Assembly (NCBI RefSeq): GCF_022024275.1
Contig: NZ_CP091804.1
Location: forward strand, 3,552,501 to 3,616,500
From: Sphingopyxis sp. BSN-002
GTDB lineage: Bacteria > Pseudomonadota > Alphaproteobacteria > Sphingomonadales > Sphingomonadaceae
Reading direction: 5' to 3'
DNA: 64,000 nt
Shown here: in pieces, positions 8,429-16,705 of the stretch
Layout: each line of letters opens with the position of its first letter
Position numbering within the stretch: the first letter of the stretch is position 1
Position numbers and translations under genes: made by a program
Notes under the pieces: generated by a model
Seen by the model: the letters and a program-made list of their open reading frames with translations, nothing else
What the model was told of the DNA's origin: nothing
Databases searched by the model: none

Positions 8429-9595
8429 TTACGCCGCGTTGGCGTTGTCGTCGTTGCGGTTCGCTGCGCGGCGGCGCGCGACGAGCGCGGCGGCCGCTGC
8501 GCCGAAGAGGATCATCATCGGCGGCGCCGGCACGGGGGTCGGATCGCCCGACGAGCCGCCGTGGCTGCTGCTGCCGTTCGAGCTCGACGACGAGGACGAG
8601 GACGACGAGCTGCTGCTCGACGACGAAGAGGACGAGCTGCTCGACGAAGCGCCGAAGCTGCTGCTCGTGCTGGTCGCGCCCGACGAGGTGCTCGACGACG
8701 AAGAAGACGAGCTGCTCGACGAGGAGGACGAGCTGCTGCTCGAGCTGCCGCCCTTCGACGAACTGCCCCAGCCCGACGAACCCTTCGAGGAACTGCCCCA
8801 GCCCGAGCTGCCATGGCCGTGCGAGCTGCCACCCTTCGACGAGCTGCCGCCGCCCGACGAGGACGAACTCGACGAGGAGGAGGATGAAGACGATGACGAG
8901 CTCGAAGACGAGCTGCTGCTCGACGACGAGGTGCTGACCCCGCCGGTCGAGGTCGAAACATTGCCCGACGAGGTGCTGACGTTACCCGACGAGGTCGAGA
9001 CGTTGCCCGAAGAGGTGCTGACGCCGCCGGTCGACGTCGAAACGCCGCCCGTCGAGGTGCTGACACCGCCCGTGGAGGTCGAAACCCCGCCGGTCGAGGT
9101 CGAGACGCCGCCCGAAGTCGAGCTGGTCGAGGTCGAAACGCCGCCCGTGGTGGTCGAGGTCACGACGACGCTGCCGCTGCTGCCGCCCGAGCTGCCGCCA
9201 AAGAAGCCGCCGAAAAAGCCGCCGCCGAAGCCGCCGCCAAAGCCGCCGCCGATCACGGTCACGCCGCTGCCGCCACCGCCGCCACCTTCCCAGCCGCGCT
9301 GCGGGAAGGGCGCGTAGGGAATCGGGGGCAGGGGGATCGTTTGCGTAACGACCTGGGTTTGCGGGGTCGCGGTACGGATCACGCGCTTCGTCGTGACGAC
9401 GCGGCGGATGCGCTTCACCGGCTTCTTTGCCGCGTGGCGCTTGCGTACGACCTTCTTGGTGCCGCAGGGCTTGCAGGACTGCACCGTCGACGCCCGCGCC
9501 TTCGGCACGTCGGCGATCTGCATCGCGCCGCTACCGATCAGCGCGCCGCCGCAGGTGCAGGCACAAAGCTTGGCGAGGGCCATCCTGACAGACAT
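8429..9595 (-). CDS. Secreted Ser/Gly-rich low-complexity protein with PEP-CTERM-like tail
   Basis: The 388-residue product has an N-terminal signal-like segment with several Cys and a basic stretch ending about residue 80. A Gly/Phe block (GGGFGGGFGGGFFGGFFGG) follows. Then come ten GGVSTST-type heptads, long poly-Ser runs interrupted by KGSSGWGSSSKGG, and a final PTPVPAPP, a hydrophobic helix (MMILFGAAAAALVA) and RRR. That tail resembles PEP-CTERM sorting signals, which exosortases process, although the PEP triplet itself is absent. The ATG at 9595 follows GAGAGAGAA and a terminator closes the gene. Function unknown; a surface or matrix protein is an inference. No exosortase gene is in the window. 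Confidence 0.8.
   Translation of the reverse strand: MSVRMALAKLCACTCGGALIGSGAMQIADVPKARASTVQSCKPCGTKKVVRKRHAAKKPVKRIRRVVTTKRVIRTATPQTQVVTQTIPLPPIPYAPFPQRGWEGGGGGGSGVTVIGGGFGGGFGGGFFGGFFGGSSGGSSGSVVVTSTTTGGVSTSTSSTSGGVSTSTGGVSTSTGGVSTSTGGVSTSTGGVSTSSGNVSTSSGNVSTSSGNVSTSTGGVSTSSSSSSSSSSSSSSSSSSSSSSSSSGGGSSSKGGSSHGHGSSGWGSSSKGSSGWGSSSKGGSSSSSSSSSSSSSSSSSSSTSSGATSTSSSFGASSSSSSSSSSSSSSSSSSSSSSSNGSSSHGGSSGDPTPVPAPPMMILFGAAAAALVARRRAANRNDDNANAA
8924..9145 (-). repeat. Ten 21-bp repeats encoding GGVSTST heptads
   Basis: Within the low-complexity gene, ten 21-bp units encode GGVSTST, GGVSTSS, GNVSTSS or GNVSTST. They run head to tail, interrupted once by a 12-bp SSTS insertion after the first unit. 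The units differ at synonymous positions, so the array is not freshly expanded. Copy number could still vary between strains. Confidence 0.85.
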
Positions 9596-10020
9596 ATGTT
9601 TTCTCTCTCTTTTCCCGTTGCAGATGCGGCAGGGACTTCCTGTTGCACCTCCGCTAGAGCCAAATGGCCAAAGCTTTGTGAACGCGTCCATTGCGTTAAC
9701 TGCGTTTGCCTGTCCGTGATCGGGAAAAGGTGGCCAGAATCAACAAAAATCGGCGTAACTGTCCCAAATCAGTACGAAAATGCGTTCAATTCGGCCCCAT
9801 TGGTTAATCCGGCGCATTGCCGGAGCGGTCCGTCCCGCCATTTCGATAGGCGAGAATCGCCCCGGCGGCCGCCCGGTTCAGCTTTGCTTCACGCCGCTGC
9901 GACTAGCTGCAGCCTTCGGCGCTTGTATCGGTCATTGCGGCTGGCTATAGGCCCGGCGCATTCCCCTGGTCCGTTCGTTCCGGGCGGCGAGGTGACAGGA
10001 AAGGACGCAAGAAGTCTTTT
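9596..10020. other. Intergenic region between divergent low-complexity gene and dksA
   Basis: This 425-bp stretch holds no convincing gene. It is A+T-richer around 9670-9800. It must contain promoters for both divergent genes. A candidate for dksA is given separately; I could not identify a convincing promoter for the minus-strand gene. Confidence 0.6.
9923..9951 (+). promoter_or_regulatory. Candidate dksA promoter
   Basis: TTGTAT (9923-9928), a 17-bp spacer and TATAGG (9946-9951) match a sigma70-like promoter about 70 bp upstream of the dksA ATG. This is pattern recognition only. Confidence 0.4.
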
Positions 10021-10482
10021 ATGCCAACCCAGATTGCCGATGTTGGCGCCGACGCGCTCCTTGAAGCCAAATCGAACCTCGATTCGGACTATGTCCCCAG
10101 CGACGACGAAGAGTTTATGAACGAGCGGCAGCAGGATTATTTCCGCGGCCTGCTGCTCGCATGGAAGAAGTCGATCCTTTCCGAATCCGAATCGACGCTC
10201 GCCCATCTTCAGGACGGGCCGCTTCGCGAACCCGATCTTGCCGATCGCGCGTCGAGCGAAACGGACTGGGCAATCGAACTTCGGACCCGCGACCGCCAGC
10301 GCAAGCTGATCGCGAAGATCGATTCGGCGATCCGCCGCATCGACGAAGGTGAATATGGCTATTGCGCGGTGACCGGCGAGCCGATCTCGCTCGCGCGGCT
10401 CCAGGCCCGCCCGATCGCGACGATGACGCTGGAGGCGCAGGAGCGTCACGAGCGCAACGAGCGGATTTCCCGCGAAGACTGA
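10021..10482 (+). CDS. dksA: RNA polymerase-binding transcription factor DksA
   Basis: DksA enters the RNA polymerase secondary channel and works with ppGpp. The 153-residue protein has an N-terminal coiled-coil-forming region and a C-terminal zinc-finger-like motif YGYCAVTGEPISLARLQARP. Only one cysteine remains of the usual four, which is common in alphaproteobacterial DksA, so zinc binding is probably lost. The C-terminal helix ERHERNERISRED is conserved. The ATG at 10021 follows GGAAAGGACG. It stands alone, followed by a PilZ gene 100 bp on. Confidence 0.93.
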   Translation: MPTQIADVGADALLEAKSNLDSDYVPSDDEEFMNERQQDYFRGLLLAWKKSILSESESTLAHLQDGPLREPDLADRASSETDWAIELRTRDRQRKLIAKIDSAIRRIDEGEYGYCAVTGEPISLARLQARPIATMTLEAQERHERNERISRED

Positions 10483-10582
10483 ATTGCCCCGCGCCGGGAC
10501 ATAGGCGCGCTTCCATTTACGTTTCCGCAAGGGCTGCAATCTAGATTCGCGGCCCGACACTCAACGCGGGGAACAGGTCGCA

Positions 10583-10966
10583 ATGGAATCGCGCGTACCG
10601 ACATCGGTGGATGAAGAAGTGGCGTCGCTGTCGCGCAGCGCCGACCGCGACAGCCTGTTCATGCAAGCCAATGTGCTGATCCCGGGACAGCAGGGTCCCG
10701 TGACCGTGCGCGTGCGCAACCTGTCGCCCGGCGGCATGCTTGCGGAAGCCGCGGTGCGCGGGCTGGCGCAGGGCGTAACCTTGGAGGTCGAACTGCGGAA
10801 CGTGGGCTTCGTGCCGGGGCGTGTCGTCTGGGTCGGCGAGGGGAAATTCGGGATCGCGTTCGACCACTCGGTCGATCCGCAGGCGGTTCGCCGTCAGGTC
10901 GTCCGGAAGATGGAAGTGCCGCCGCATATCTCGGCGCTGAATGGACCTCTCTACCGCCGGCGCTGA
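10583..10966 (+). CDS. PilZ domain protein (candidate c-di-GMP receptor)
   Basis: The 127-residue protein is essentially a single PilZ domain. The two c-di-GMP-binding signatures are present: RxxxR (RSADR, about residues 18-22) and the D/NxSxxG motif (NLSPGG, about 46-51). The strand order and GKFGIAFDHSVDP also fit. No output domain is attached, so it should act by protein-protein contact. The ATG follows a GGGGAACAGG region. Confidence 0.85.
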   Translation: MESRVPTSVDEEVASLSRSADRDSLFMQANVLIPGQQGPVTVRVRNLSPGGMLAEAAVRGLAQGVTLEVELRNVGFVPGRVVWVGEGKFGIAFDHSVDPQAVRRQVVRKMEVPPHISALNGPLYRRR

Positions 10967-11014
10967 GGCGCTTTTTGCAAGCGGGTCAGCGGGGCGGTAG
11001 CGGTCAGGCGACGG

Positions 11015-11173
11015 TCAGGCGGTCGCGGCCATTTCTTCCTTGATACGCAGTTTCTGCTTCTTCATCTGCGCCACCAACCCGGTATCGGGGCAGGGGCGGC
11101 GCTCTTCATTCGCAATTTTCTCGTCGAGGTCCGCGTGACGGGACTTCAGGGCGGAAAGGTGCGACGTGGTCAT
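11015..11173 (-). CDS. Small DUF465 (YdcH-like) protein
   Basis: The 52-residue product starts MTTSHLSALKSRHADLDEKI and ends MKKQKLRIKEEMA. This is the two-helix DUF465 pattern (H-x2-LD-x-I ... L-K-x2-KLxIKEE). The ATG at 11173 follows AGGAGA at a good distance; the open frame extends to 11530 but without a start context. Function unknown. A second DUF465 gene diverges 140 bp away. Confidence 0.8.
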   Translation of the reverse strand: MTTSHLSALKSRHADLDEKIANEERRPCPDTGLVAQMKKQKLRIKEEMAATA

Positions 11174-11312
11174 TGGCCATTCTCCTTTTCGACTCGTCTT
11201 GGGGAGAGGGAGTAAAACACGAATCGGGCGCGATGTCGTGACGATTCGGCCAGCCGGTCGCGGCTCCGGACAGCCCGTTGCAGACCGCATCCGATCGTGG
11301 CAGGAGACGGGG

Positions 11313-11510
11313 GTGAGCCCCGAAGAAATCTCCCAACGACTGGAACTGCTTCGCCTCGAGCATCGCGATCTCGACGCGGCGATCATCGCGCTCGGCGAGG
11401 CCGGGATTCCCGACCAGTTGCAGCTTGCCCGCATGAAGAAGCGCAAGCTCCGCCTTCGCGACGAGATCGCCTGGTGCGAGGACCAGATCGTTCCGGACAT
11501 TATCGCCTGA
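11313..11510 (+). CDS. Small DUF465 (YdcH-like) protein, second copy
   Basis: From the GTG at 11313, preceded by AGGAG, the 65-residue product contains LELLRLEHRDLDAAIIAL and LARMKKRKLRLRDEIA, the DUF465 pattern. It differs clearly from the minus-strand copy, so this is not a recent duplication. The stop codon lies inside a 15-bp tandem duplication. Function unknown. Confidence 0.75.
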   Translation: MSPEEISQRLELLRLEHRDLDAAIIALGEAGIPDQLQLARMKKRKLRLRDEIAWCEDQIVPDIIA

Positions 11511-11535
11511 TTCAAAACGGCCTGATTCAAAACGG
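11506..11535 (+). repeat. Perfect 15-bp tandem duplication over a stop codon
   Basis: CCTGATTCAAAACGG occurs twice in direct tandem (11506-11520 and 11521-11535). The first copy contains the TGA stop of the DUF465 gene. It looks like a simple replication-slippage product. Confidence 0.95.
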
Positions 11536-11607
11536 GACGCCGCGCGCTCCTTATTTCATGGTTACCGTCATTGCGGCCGGGGTTCGAGCCATGGCATCCC
11601 GCTGATC

Positions 11608-12078
11608 ATGGTGACGGGTCGAACAGCCAGTGATGCGATGAGCCTTCCGGTGCAGCGCGCCCAGGTCGAAAATCTGTATGTCGAGGCAATGCTGCTCGCC
11701 GACGAGGCGCATGCCGCCTTTGCGGCGCAGCGCGACCTCGGCAGCGTACGCAGCGATGCGCTGCTGCAGGTGAGTCTCGCCTGCGAATCGCTGAAGACGA
11801 CGACGCGGCTGATGCACATCATCGCGTGGCTGCTCCATCGCAGGGCGATGATCGCCGGCGATCCCTTTGCCGGCCCGGACGACAGCGCAGCGCGTATCGG
11901 CGAACCGGTAGCGGTCGACTGGGACATCTGTGCGCGCTTCGAGGCGCCGCTGCGCCGGATCGTCGCCGCGAGCGAGCGGCTTTTCGAACGTATCGCGACG
12001 CTGGAAGCCGGTTGGGAAGCGCCGCGCGCCGCAACGCCCGTGCAGGCGCTGCTCGCGCGGCTGGAAGCCAGCCTCTAG
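11608..12078 (+). CDS. DUF1465 family protein
   Basis: The 156-residue helical protein contains the DUF1465 pattern (VENLYVEAMLLADEAHAAF, then ACESLKTTTRLMHIIAWLL). I recall this family as largely alphaproteobacterial and of unknown function. An in-frame ATG at 11638 is an alternative start, since neither start has a strong ribosome-binding site. Its end overlaps the convergent DUF2332 gene by 4 bp. Confidence 0.8.
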   Translation: MVTGRTASDAMSLPVQRAQVENLYVEAMLLADEAHAAFAAQRDLGSVRSDALLQVSLACESLKTTTRLMHIIAWLLHRRAMIAGDPFAGPDDSAARIGEPVAVDWDICARFEAPLRRIVAASERLFERIATLEAGWEAPRAATPVQALLARLEASL

Positions 12079-13157
12079 CTTCCCATCCACTCGACCCATG
12101 CGCCATGCGCGTGCGCGCGGCCGAGCATTCGCGACGCTTCGCCGCCGGGCCAGTAGCGGACAACCAGTTCGTGCTGATGCACCGTCCGGTTGGCCTCCAG
12201 CGCGATCCACGCGAGGGGCCGGTCGGGCGTGGCTTCGGCGCCGGCCTCTTCCATCGCGGTCGTCACCCGTATCTGCTGGTCCTCGGGTACATATTGCCAG
12301 ACGATCGAGTGCATCAGCACGCGCGTGGTGCCTTTCGCCTGCGGCTTCTTCAGCGCGGCCTCGACGAAATCGGCGGCATTGGCGCGAACGATGTCCGGCT
12401 TCTTCACCGTCGCGGCTGCGATCGCGGCCTCCATCCGTTCGAAGCGGACGGTGTGTTCGGGCCAGATATAGGCCTTGAGCCGCAGCGCCTGCGCCGGATC
12501 GGTCAGGTCGACCGGCCCGACGTCGCAGCCCTTGAGGCCGGTGAAGTCGATCCTGTGCTGCGGCGGATGGTTGCCGCGCCATTCGGGGGTAAAGGCCATC
12601 ACGCCGGGTTCGGGCCCCACCTGGACCCCGCCGAGATCGTAATGATAGCGGTCGATCATCAGGTTGATCCCGGCGCTCGATCCGATCTCGAGACAGTCGA
12701 AATGCGGTGGCAGGCCTTGTTCGGTCAGCCATAGCATTGCGGCGATGAAGTTCGACGAACGGCCCGCTTCGTTGGTCTGTGGCGGCCCGTCGAGCCACGG
12801 AAGCAGCGCGGCTTCGTGGCCTGCGACGACGCCGGCAACGATCGTGGCGTCGTTGATATCGTCGGCGTCGGCATAGATCGGGGCGAGTGCGGGCGATTTC
12901 CCCGACAGGTGCAGCGCATGCAGTCCGCCGGCCGCACGGAGCGGCAAGGCGTCGGCGAGCGGCGGTCCCTGCCAGTCGGCAATGCGCCGTGCAAATTCTG
13001 TCGCGGGCTTGTCGAGCAGCGTGCCGAGCGCCGCGACGATCCGCGCGGTCACCGGCGCGTCGTTGGCGCGGCAATAGGCGACCTGGTTGGCAAAGGCGGT
13101 GCGGACCGCAGCCGCACCGGTCTCGGCCATATCGACCAGCTTATACGGCTCGCTCAT
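12075..13157 (-). CDS. DUF2332 family protein
   Basis: The 360-residue protein matches DUF2332. It has an N-terminal [17 protein letters not shown] block, [16 protein letters not shown] resembling a SAM-binding glycine motif, and [13 protein letters not shown] methyltransferase-like fold is possible, but the activity is not established. The ATG at 13157 follows GGGAGAAAGGG. It diverges from hisG with only 38 bp between the chosen start codons. Confidence 0.85.
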   Translation of the reverse strand: MSEPYKLVDMAETGAAAVRTAFANQVAYCRANDAPVTARIVAALGTLLDKPATEFARRIADWQGPPLADALPLRAAGGLHALHLSGKSPALAPIYADADDINDATIVAGVVAGHEAALLPWLDGPPQTNEAGRSSNFIAAMLWLTEQGLPPHFDCLEIGSSAGINLMIDRYHYDLGGVQVGPEPGVMAFTPEWRGNHPPQHRIDFTGLKGCDVGPVDLTDPAQALRLKAYIWPEHTVRFERMEAAIAAATVKKPDIVRANAADFVEAALKKPQAKGTTRVLMHSIVWQYVPEDQQIRVTTAMEEAGAEATPDRPLAWIALEANRTVHQHELVVRYWPGGEASRMLGRAHAHGAWVEWMGS

Positions 13158-13195
13158 TGCCCTTTCTCCCGTCGCCGCTTATGGGCGCGGTGCTT

Positions 13196-13852
13196 ATGCC
13201 CGAACCGATCATCTTTGCCATCCCGAAAGGACGCATCCTCGACGAGGCGCTGCCCCTGCTCGCGCGCGTCGGCATCGAACCTGCGGCGGACTTTTTCGAC
13301 AAGAGCAGCCGTGCGCTCGTCTTCGCGACGAACCAGCCGCATATTTCGCTGATCCGCGTCCGCGCATTCGACGTCGCGACTTTCGTCGCGCACGGGGCAG
13401 CGCAGCTCGGGATCGTCGGGTCGGACGTCGTCGACGAGTTCGACTATTCGGAACTCTATGCGCCGGTCGACCTTGGCATCGGCCATTGCCGGCTGTCGCT
13501 TGCGGGTCCCGAAGGCACCGAGCCGCCGGGGATCGGCGAAAGCCATATCCGCGTCGCGACCAAATATCCCGCGACGACGCGCCGCTGGTTCGAAGGGCAG
13601 GGAATCCAGGCAGAGTGCATCAAGCTGAACGGTGCGATGGAGATCGCGCCCAAGCTCGGCCTCGCGTCGCACATCGTCGATCTGGTCTCGACGGGGCGGA
13701 CACTCGTCGAAAATGCGCTCGCCGAGCAGAAGGTGATCAGCGAGGTTTCGGCGCGGCTGATCGTCAACCGCGCAGCATTCAAGCTGCGCTCGGCCGAAGT
13801 GCCGGCGCTGGTCGAAAAATTTCGCGAGGCCGCAGCCGATGCGGCGGCTTGA
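13196..13852 (+). CDS. hisG: ATP phosphoribosyltransferase, short form
   Basis: HisG joins ATP and PRPP in the first step of histidine synthesis. This 218-residue product lacks the C-terminal regulatory domain of long HisG. The short form works with the HisS-like subunit HisZ, which is not in the window. Family motifs are [24 protein letters not shown] and [14 protein letters not shown] (PRPP loop). The ATG at 13196 ([12 protein letters not shown]) or 13181 may be used; neither has an obvious ribosome-binding site. It overlaps hisD by 14 bp. Confidence 0.94.
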   Translation: MPEPIIFAIPKGRILDEALPLLARVGIEPAADFFDKSSRALVFATNQPHISLIRVRAFDVATFVAHGAAQLGIVGSDVVDEFDYSELYAPVDLGIGHCRLSLAGPEGTEPPGIGESHIRVATKYPATTRRWFEGQGIQAECIKLNGAMEIAPKLGLASHIVDLVSTGRTLVENALAEQKVISEVSARLIVNRAAFKLRSAEVPALVEKFREAAADAAA

Positions 13853-15131
13853 CACCTCCGATCCGGGCTTTGCCGCAGAGTTCGACGCGCTGGTCAACGA
13901 CCGGCGCGAGAGCGATTCCGACGTGTCCGCGGACGTCGCGGCGATCATCGCGCGGGTGAAGGCAGAGGGCGACGTCGCGCTCGCCGACTATACTGCAAAG
14001 TTCGACCGCTTCGATCTCGACGCCAGCGGCTGGAGCATCTCGAAGGACGAGTGTGCCGCCGCCTATGACAGCCTCGCGCCCGATCTGCGCGCCGCGCTCG
14101 ACCTCGCGGCCGAGCGCATCCGCGCCTATCATGCGGCGCAGCTTCCCGAGGATCGCGATTATCGCGACGCTGCCGGTGCGCGTCTCGGCGCGCGTTGGCG
14201 CCCGGTTGATGCGGCGGGGGTCTATGTGCCCGGCGGACGCGCTGCCTATCCCTCGTCGGTACTGATGAACATCATCCCCGCAAAGGTCGCGGGGGTCGAG
14301 CGTATCGTGATGATGACCCCGACGCCCGACGGCGAGACCAATCCGGTCGTGATGGCTGCTGCGCACATCGGCGGGGTCGATGAAATCTGGCGCGTCGGCG
14401 GCGCGCAGGCGGTGGCGGCGCTCGCCTATGGCACCGACCGGATCGCGCCGGTCGACGTTGTTACCGGACCCGGCAACGCGTGGGTCGCCGAGGCGAAGCG
14501 GCAGGTCTATGGCGTCGTCGGCATCGATATGGTCGCCGGGCCGAGCGAGATCGTCGTCGTCGCGGACAACAGGAACAAGCCGCATGTCATCGCCGCCGAC
14601 CTGCTGAGCCAGGCCGAGCATGACCCGACGAGCCAGTCGATCCTGTTCACCGATGACGGTGATTTCGCCGATGAAGTCGCGGCGGCGGTCGCTTACCTGA
14701 TCCCGACACTGAACACGGCGTCGACGATGCAGGAAAGCTGGGCCGACAATGGCGCGGTAATCGTCGTGCCGACGCTCGCCGACGCGATCCCGCTCTGCGA
14801 CCGGCTGGCGCCCGAACATCTCGAACTCGCAGTCGACCCCGCCGAAGCCGACGCGCTCTTTGCGAAGGTCCGCCATGCGGGGTCGGTCTTCCTCGGCCGC
14901 CAGACCCCGGAAGCGATCGGCGACTATGTCGCGGGTCCGAACCATGTCCTTCCCACCGGACGCCGCGCGCGCTTTTCGAGCGGGCTGTCGGTCGCCGATT
15001 TCATGAAGCGGACCAGCTTCCTCGCACTCGACGAGGCGAGCCTTGCCGCCATCGGCCCGGCCGCCGTCGCCCTTGCGGGGGCCGAGGGGCTTCCCGCGCA
15101 CGCGCTCAGCGTCCAGAACAGACTGAAGTAG
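13839..15131 (+). CDS. hisD: Histidinol dehydrogenase
   Basis: HisD carries out the last two NAD-dependent oxidations of histidine synthesis, L-histidinol to L-histidine, with a catalytic zinc. The 430-residue protein shows [14 protein letters not shown], the dinucleotide region [11 protein letters not shown], the zinc-ligand region [12 protein letters not shown] and the catalytic LAPEHLEL. Its start lies inside hisG, which suggests coupling. nusB follows 7 bp on. Confidence 0.97.
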   Translation: MRRLDTSDPGFAAEFDALVNDRRESDSDVSADVAAIIARVKAEGDVALADYTAKFDRFDLDASGWSISKDECAAAYDSLAPDLRAALDLAAERIRAYHAAQLPEDRDYRDAAGARLGARWRPVDAAGVYVPGGRAAYPSSVLMNIIPAKVAGVERIVMMTPTPDGETNPVVMAAAHIGGVDEIWRVGGAQAVAALAYGTDRIAPVDVVTGPGNAWVAEAKRQVYGVVGIDMVAGPSEIVVVADNRNKPHVIAADLLSQAEHDPTSQSILFTDDGDFADEVAAAVAYLIPTLNTASTMQESWADNGAVIVVPTLADAIPLCDRLAPEHLELAVDPAEADALFAKVRHAGSVFLGRQTPEAIGDYVAGPNHVLPTGRRARFSSGLSVADFMKRTSFLALDEASLAAIGPAAVALAGAEGLPAHALSVQNRLK

Positions 15132-15138
15132 AAATGCC

Positions 15139-15585
15139 ATGAACAAACGCGCCCAATCCCGTTCCGCCGCCCGCCTTGCCGCCGTACAGGCGCTCTATCA
15201 GCACGAGATGGAGGGGACGCCGGTCACCCGGTTGATCCACGAATTTCACCAGCATCGTATCGGCGCGATCATCGAGGACGCCGAATATGCCGACGCCGAC
15301 ACGCCCTTCTTCGACGACATCGTGAAGGGTGCGCTGGCGCGGGCAGACGAGGTCGATGCGGCGATCACCGCGAAGCTCGCCAGCGGCTGGACGATGGACC
15401 GGCTCGATCGCACGATGAAGGCGATCCTGCGTGCTGGCACCTATGAACTGCTTGCGCGAAGCGACGTGCCAGTAGGCGCAGTGGTCAGCGAATATGTCGA
15501 CGTCGCGAAGGCCTTTTTCGATGCCCGCGAGGCAGGGTTTGCGAACGGCCTGCTCGATGCGATCGGCAAGGACGTCCGGAAGTAA
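15139..15585 (+). CDS. nusB: Transcription antitermination factor NusB
   Basis: NusB binds boxA RNA with NusE (S10) in rRNA antitermination. The 148-residue all-helical product begins with the Arg-rich SRSAARLAAVQALYQ and ends in the conserved EYVDVAKAFFDAREAGFANGLLD. It is inserted in an operon between hisD and thiL, with 3 bp before thiL. The nusB-thiL pairing is widespread. Confidence 0.95.
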   Translation: MNKRAQSRSAARLAAVQALYQHEMEGTPVTRLIHEFHQHRIGAIIEDAEYADADTPFFDDIVKGALARADEVDAAITAKLASGWTMDRLDRTMKAILRAGTYELLARSDVPVGAVVSEYVDVAKAFFDAREAGFANGLLDAIGKDVRK

Positions 15586-15588
15586 GCG

Positions 15589-16524
15589 ATGAGCGGCGAG
15601 GCAGCCTTCATCGAACGGCTGCGGCAGATCGCCACCGACCCTGCCGCGCGTGGGCTCGCCGATGACGCAGCGGTGCTCGGCGATCTCGTTCTCACGCACG
15701 ATATGATCGTCGAGGGCATTCACTTCCTGCCCGACGAGCGGCCGCAGGATGTGGCATGGAAGCTTGTGGCAGTGAACCTGTCCGACCTCGCCGCCAAGGG
15801 CGCAGTGCCGACCGGCGTGTTGCTCGGCTACAGCCTGACGGGCGACGAAGAGTGGGACGCGGCATTCGCGCACGGCCTGGACGAAGTGCTGCGTCGCTAT
15901 GAGGTCGCGTTGCTCGGCGGCGATACCGTCGGCATACCGGTCGGCGCGCCGCGGACGTTCGGGCTCACTGCAATCGGTAAGGCTCCCGCGACTGGTGCTC
16001 CGGCGCGCAGCGGTGTCCGGCCGGGCGATCAGATATGGGTCACCGGCACGATCGGCAACGCCGGCGTGGGTCTCGCGATGAGGCTTGGCGAGATCGATCC
16101 GAACGAGACGTGTCTCGCCGCCTATCGTCGTCCGCAGCCGCAGCTCGATTTCGGGCAAGCCGTCGCACCGCATGTCCATGCGATGATGGATGTCTCCGAT
16201 GGCCTGCTGATCGACGCCGAACGCATGGCATCGGCGAGCGGCTGCGATATCACGCTGATGATGGAGACGGTGCCGCTTTCGGCGGCGCTGCTCGCGGTAC
16301 GTCCCGATGTGCTCGATACGCGGCTTGCGGCCGCGACCGCCGGGGACGATTACCAGTTGCTGTTTGCTGCCGATCCCGGTGCCGCCGAGGCAATTCGCGC
16401 GGCGGCCGCCACGGCGGGCGTCGCGGTGACGATGATCGGTCATGCGGGAGTAGGCGAGGGAATCACGCTCGTCCACAAGGCGCAGCGCATCGCGCTGCCC
16501 GAGCGTCTCGGTTTCACACATTAA
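15589..16524 (+). CDS. thiL: Thiamine-monophosphate kinase
   Basis: ThiL phosphorylates thiamine monophosphate to thiamine diphosphate, the active cofactor. The 311-residue protein has the PurM/AIR-synthase-like fold: DDAAVLG, an aspartate-rich Mg site, NLSDLAAKGAVPTGVLLG, LGGDTVG, and MMDVSDGLLIDAERMA. The ATG at 15589 follows the nusB stop by 3 bp. A weak 7-bp stem (AAGCCCG at 16532, CGGGCTT at 16556) lies after the stop. Confidence 0.95.
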   Translation: MSGEAAFIERLRQIATDPAARGLADDAAVLGDLVLTHDMIVEGIHFLPDERPQDVAWKLVAVNLSDLAAKGAVPTGVLLGYSLTGDEEWDAAFAHGLDEVLRRYEVALLGGDTVGIPVGAPRTFGLTAIGKAPATGAPARSGVRPGDQIWVTGTIGNAGVGLAMRLGEIDPNETCLAAYRRPQPQLDFGQAVAPHVHAMMDVSDGLLIDAERMASASGCDITLMMETVPLSAALLAVRPDVLDTRLAAATAGDDYQLLFAADPGAAEAIRAAAATAGVAVTMIGHAGVGEGITLVHKAQRIALPERLGFTH

Positions 16525-16560
16525 CCCTTGGAAGCCCGGAAAATTGCCGAAAGTGCGGGC

Positions 16561-16589
16561 TTGCCCTTGGCTTTCTTTCTTCCCATAAC
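16561..16589 (+). promoter_or_regulatory. Candidate hppA promoter
   Basis: TTGCCC (16561-16566), a 17-bp T-rich spacer and CATAAC (16584-16589) lie about 115 bp upstream of the hppA ATG. This would give hppA its own transcript and a leader of roughly 110 nt. Pattern recognition only. Confidence 0.4.
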
Positions 16590-16705
16590 GCGGCGTCCAA
16601 TTTGGGGCGGTCGCATCAGGGGAGAGAGCGAACCGGCATCAATAAGTCGGACGTTCGACTGCTATCTCTGCGTTCGCCCTTCTCATGGGGAAGGAATAGA
16701 CACGC

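Noticed and set aside
8924..9145. CRISPR-like array
   Set aside because: The regularly repeated units are contiguous, in frame, and encode peptide heptads; there are no unique spacers and no cas genes.
8418..9317. Long plus-strand frame encoding a Glu/Asp/Pro-rich acidic protein opposite the low-complexity gene
   Set aside because: It is the mirror of the Ser/Gly repeat gene: the 21-bp repeats read as VEVETPP on the other strand. The minus-strand gene has a ribosome-binding site, signal, sorting-like tail and terminator; this frame has none.
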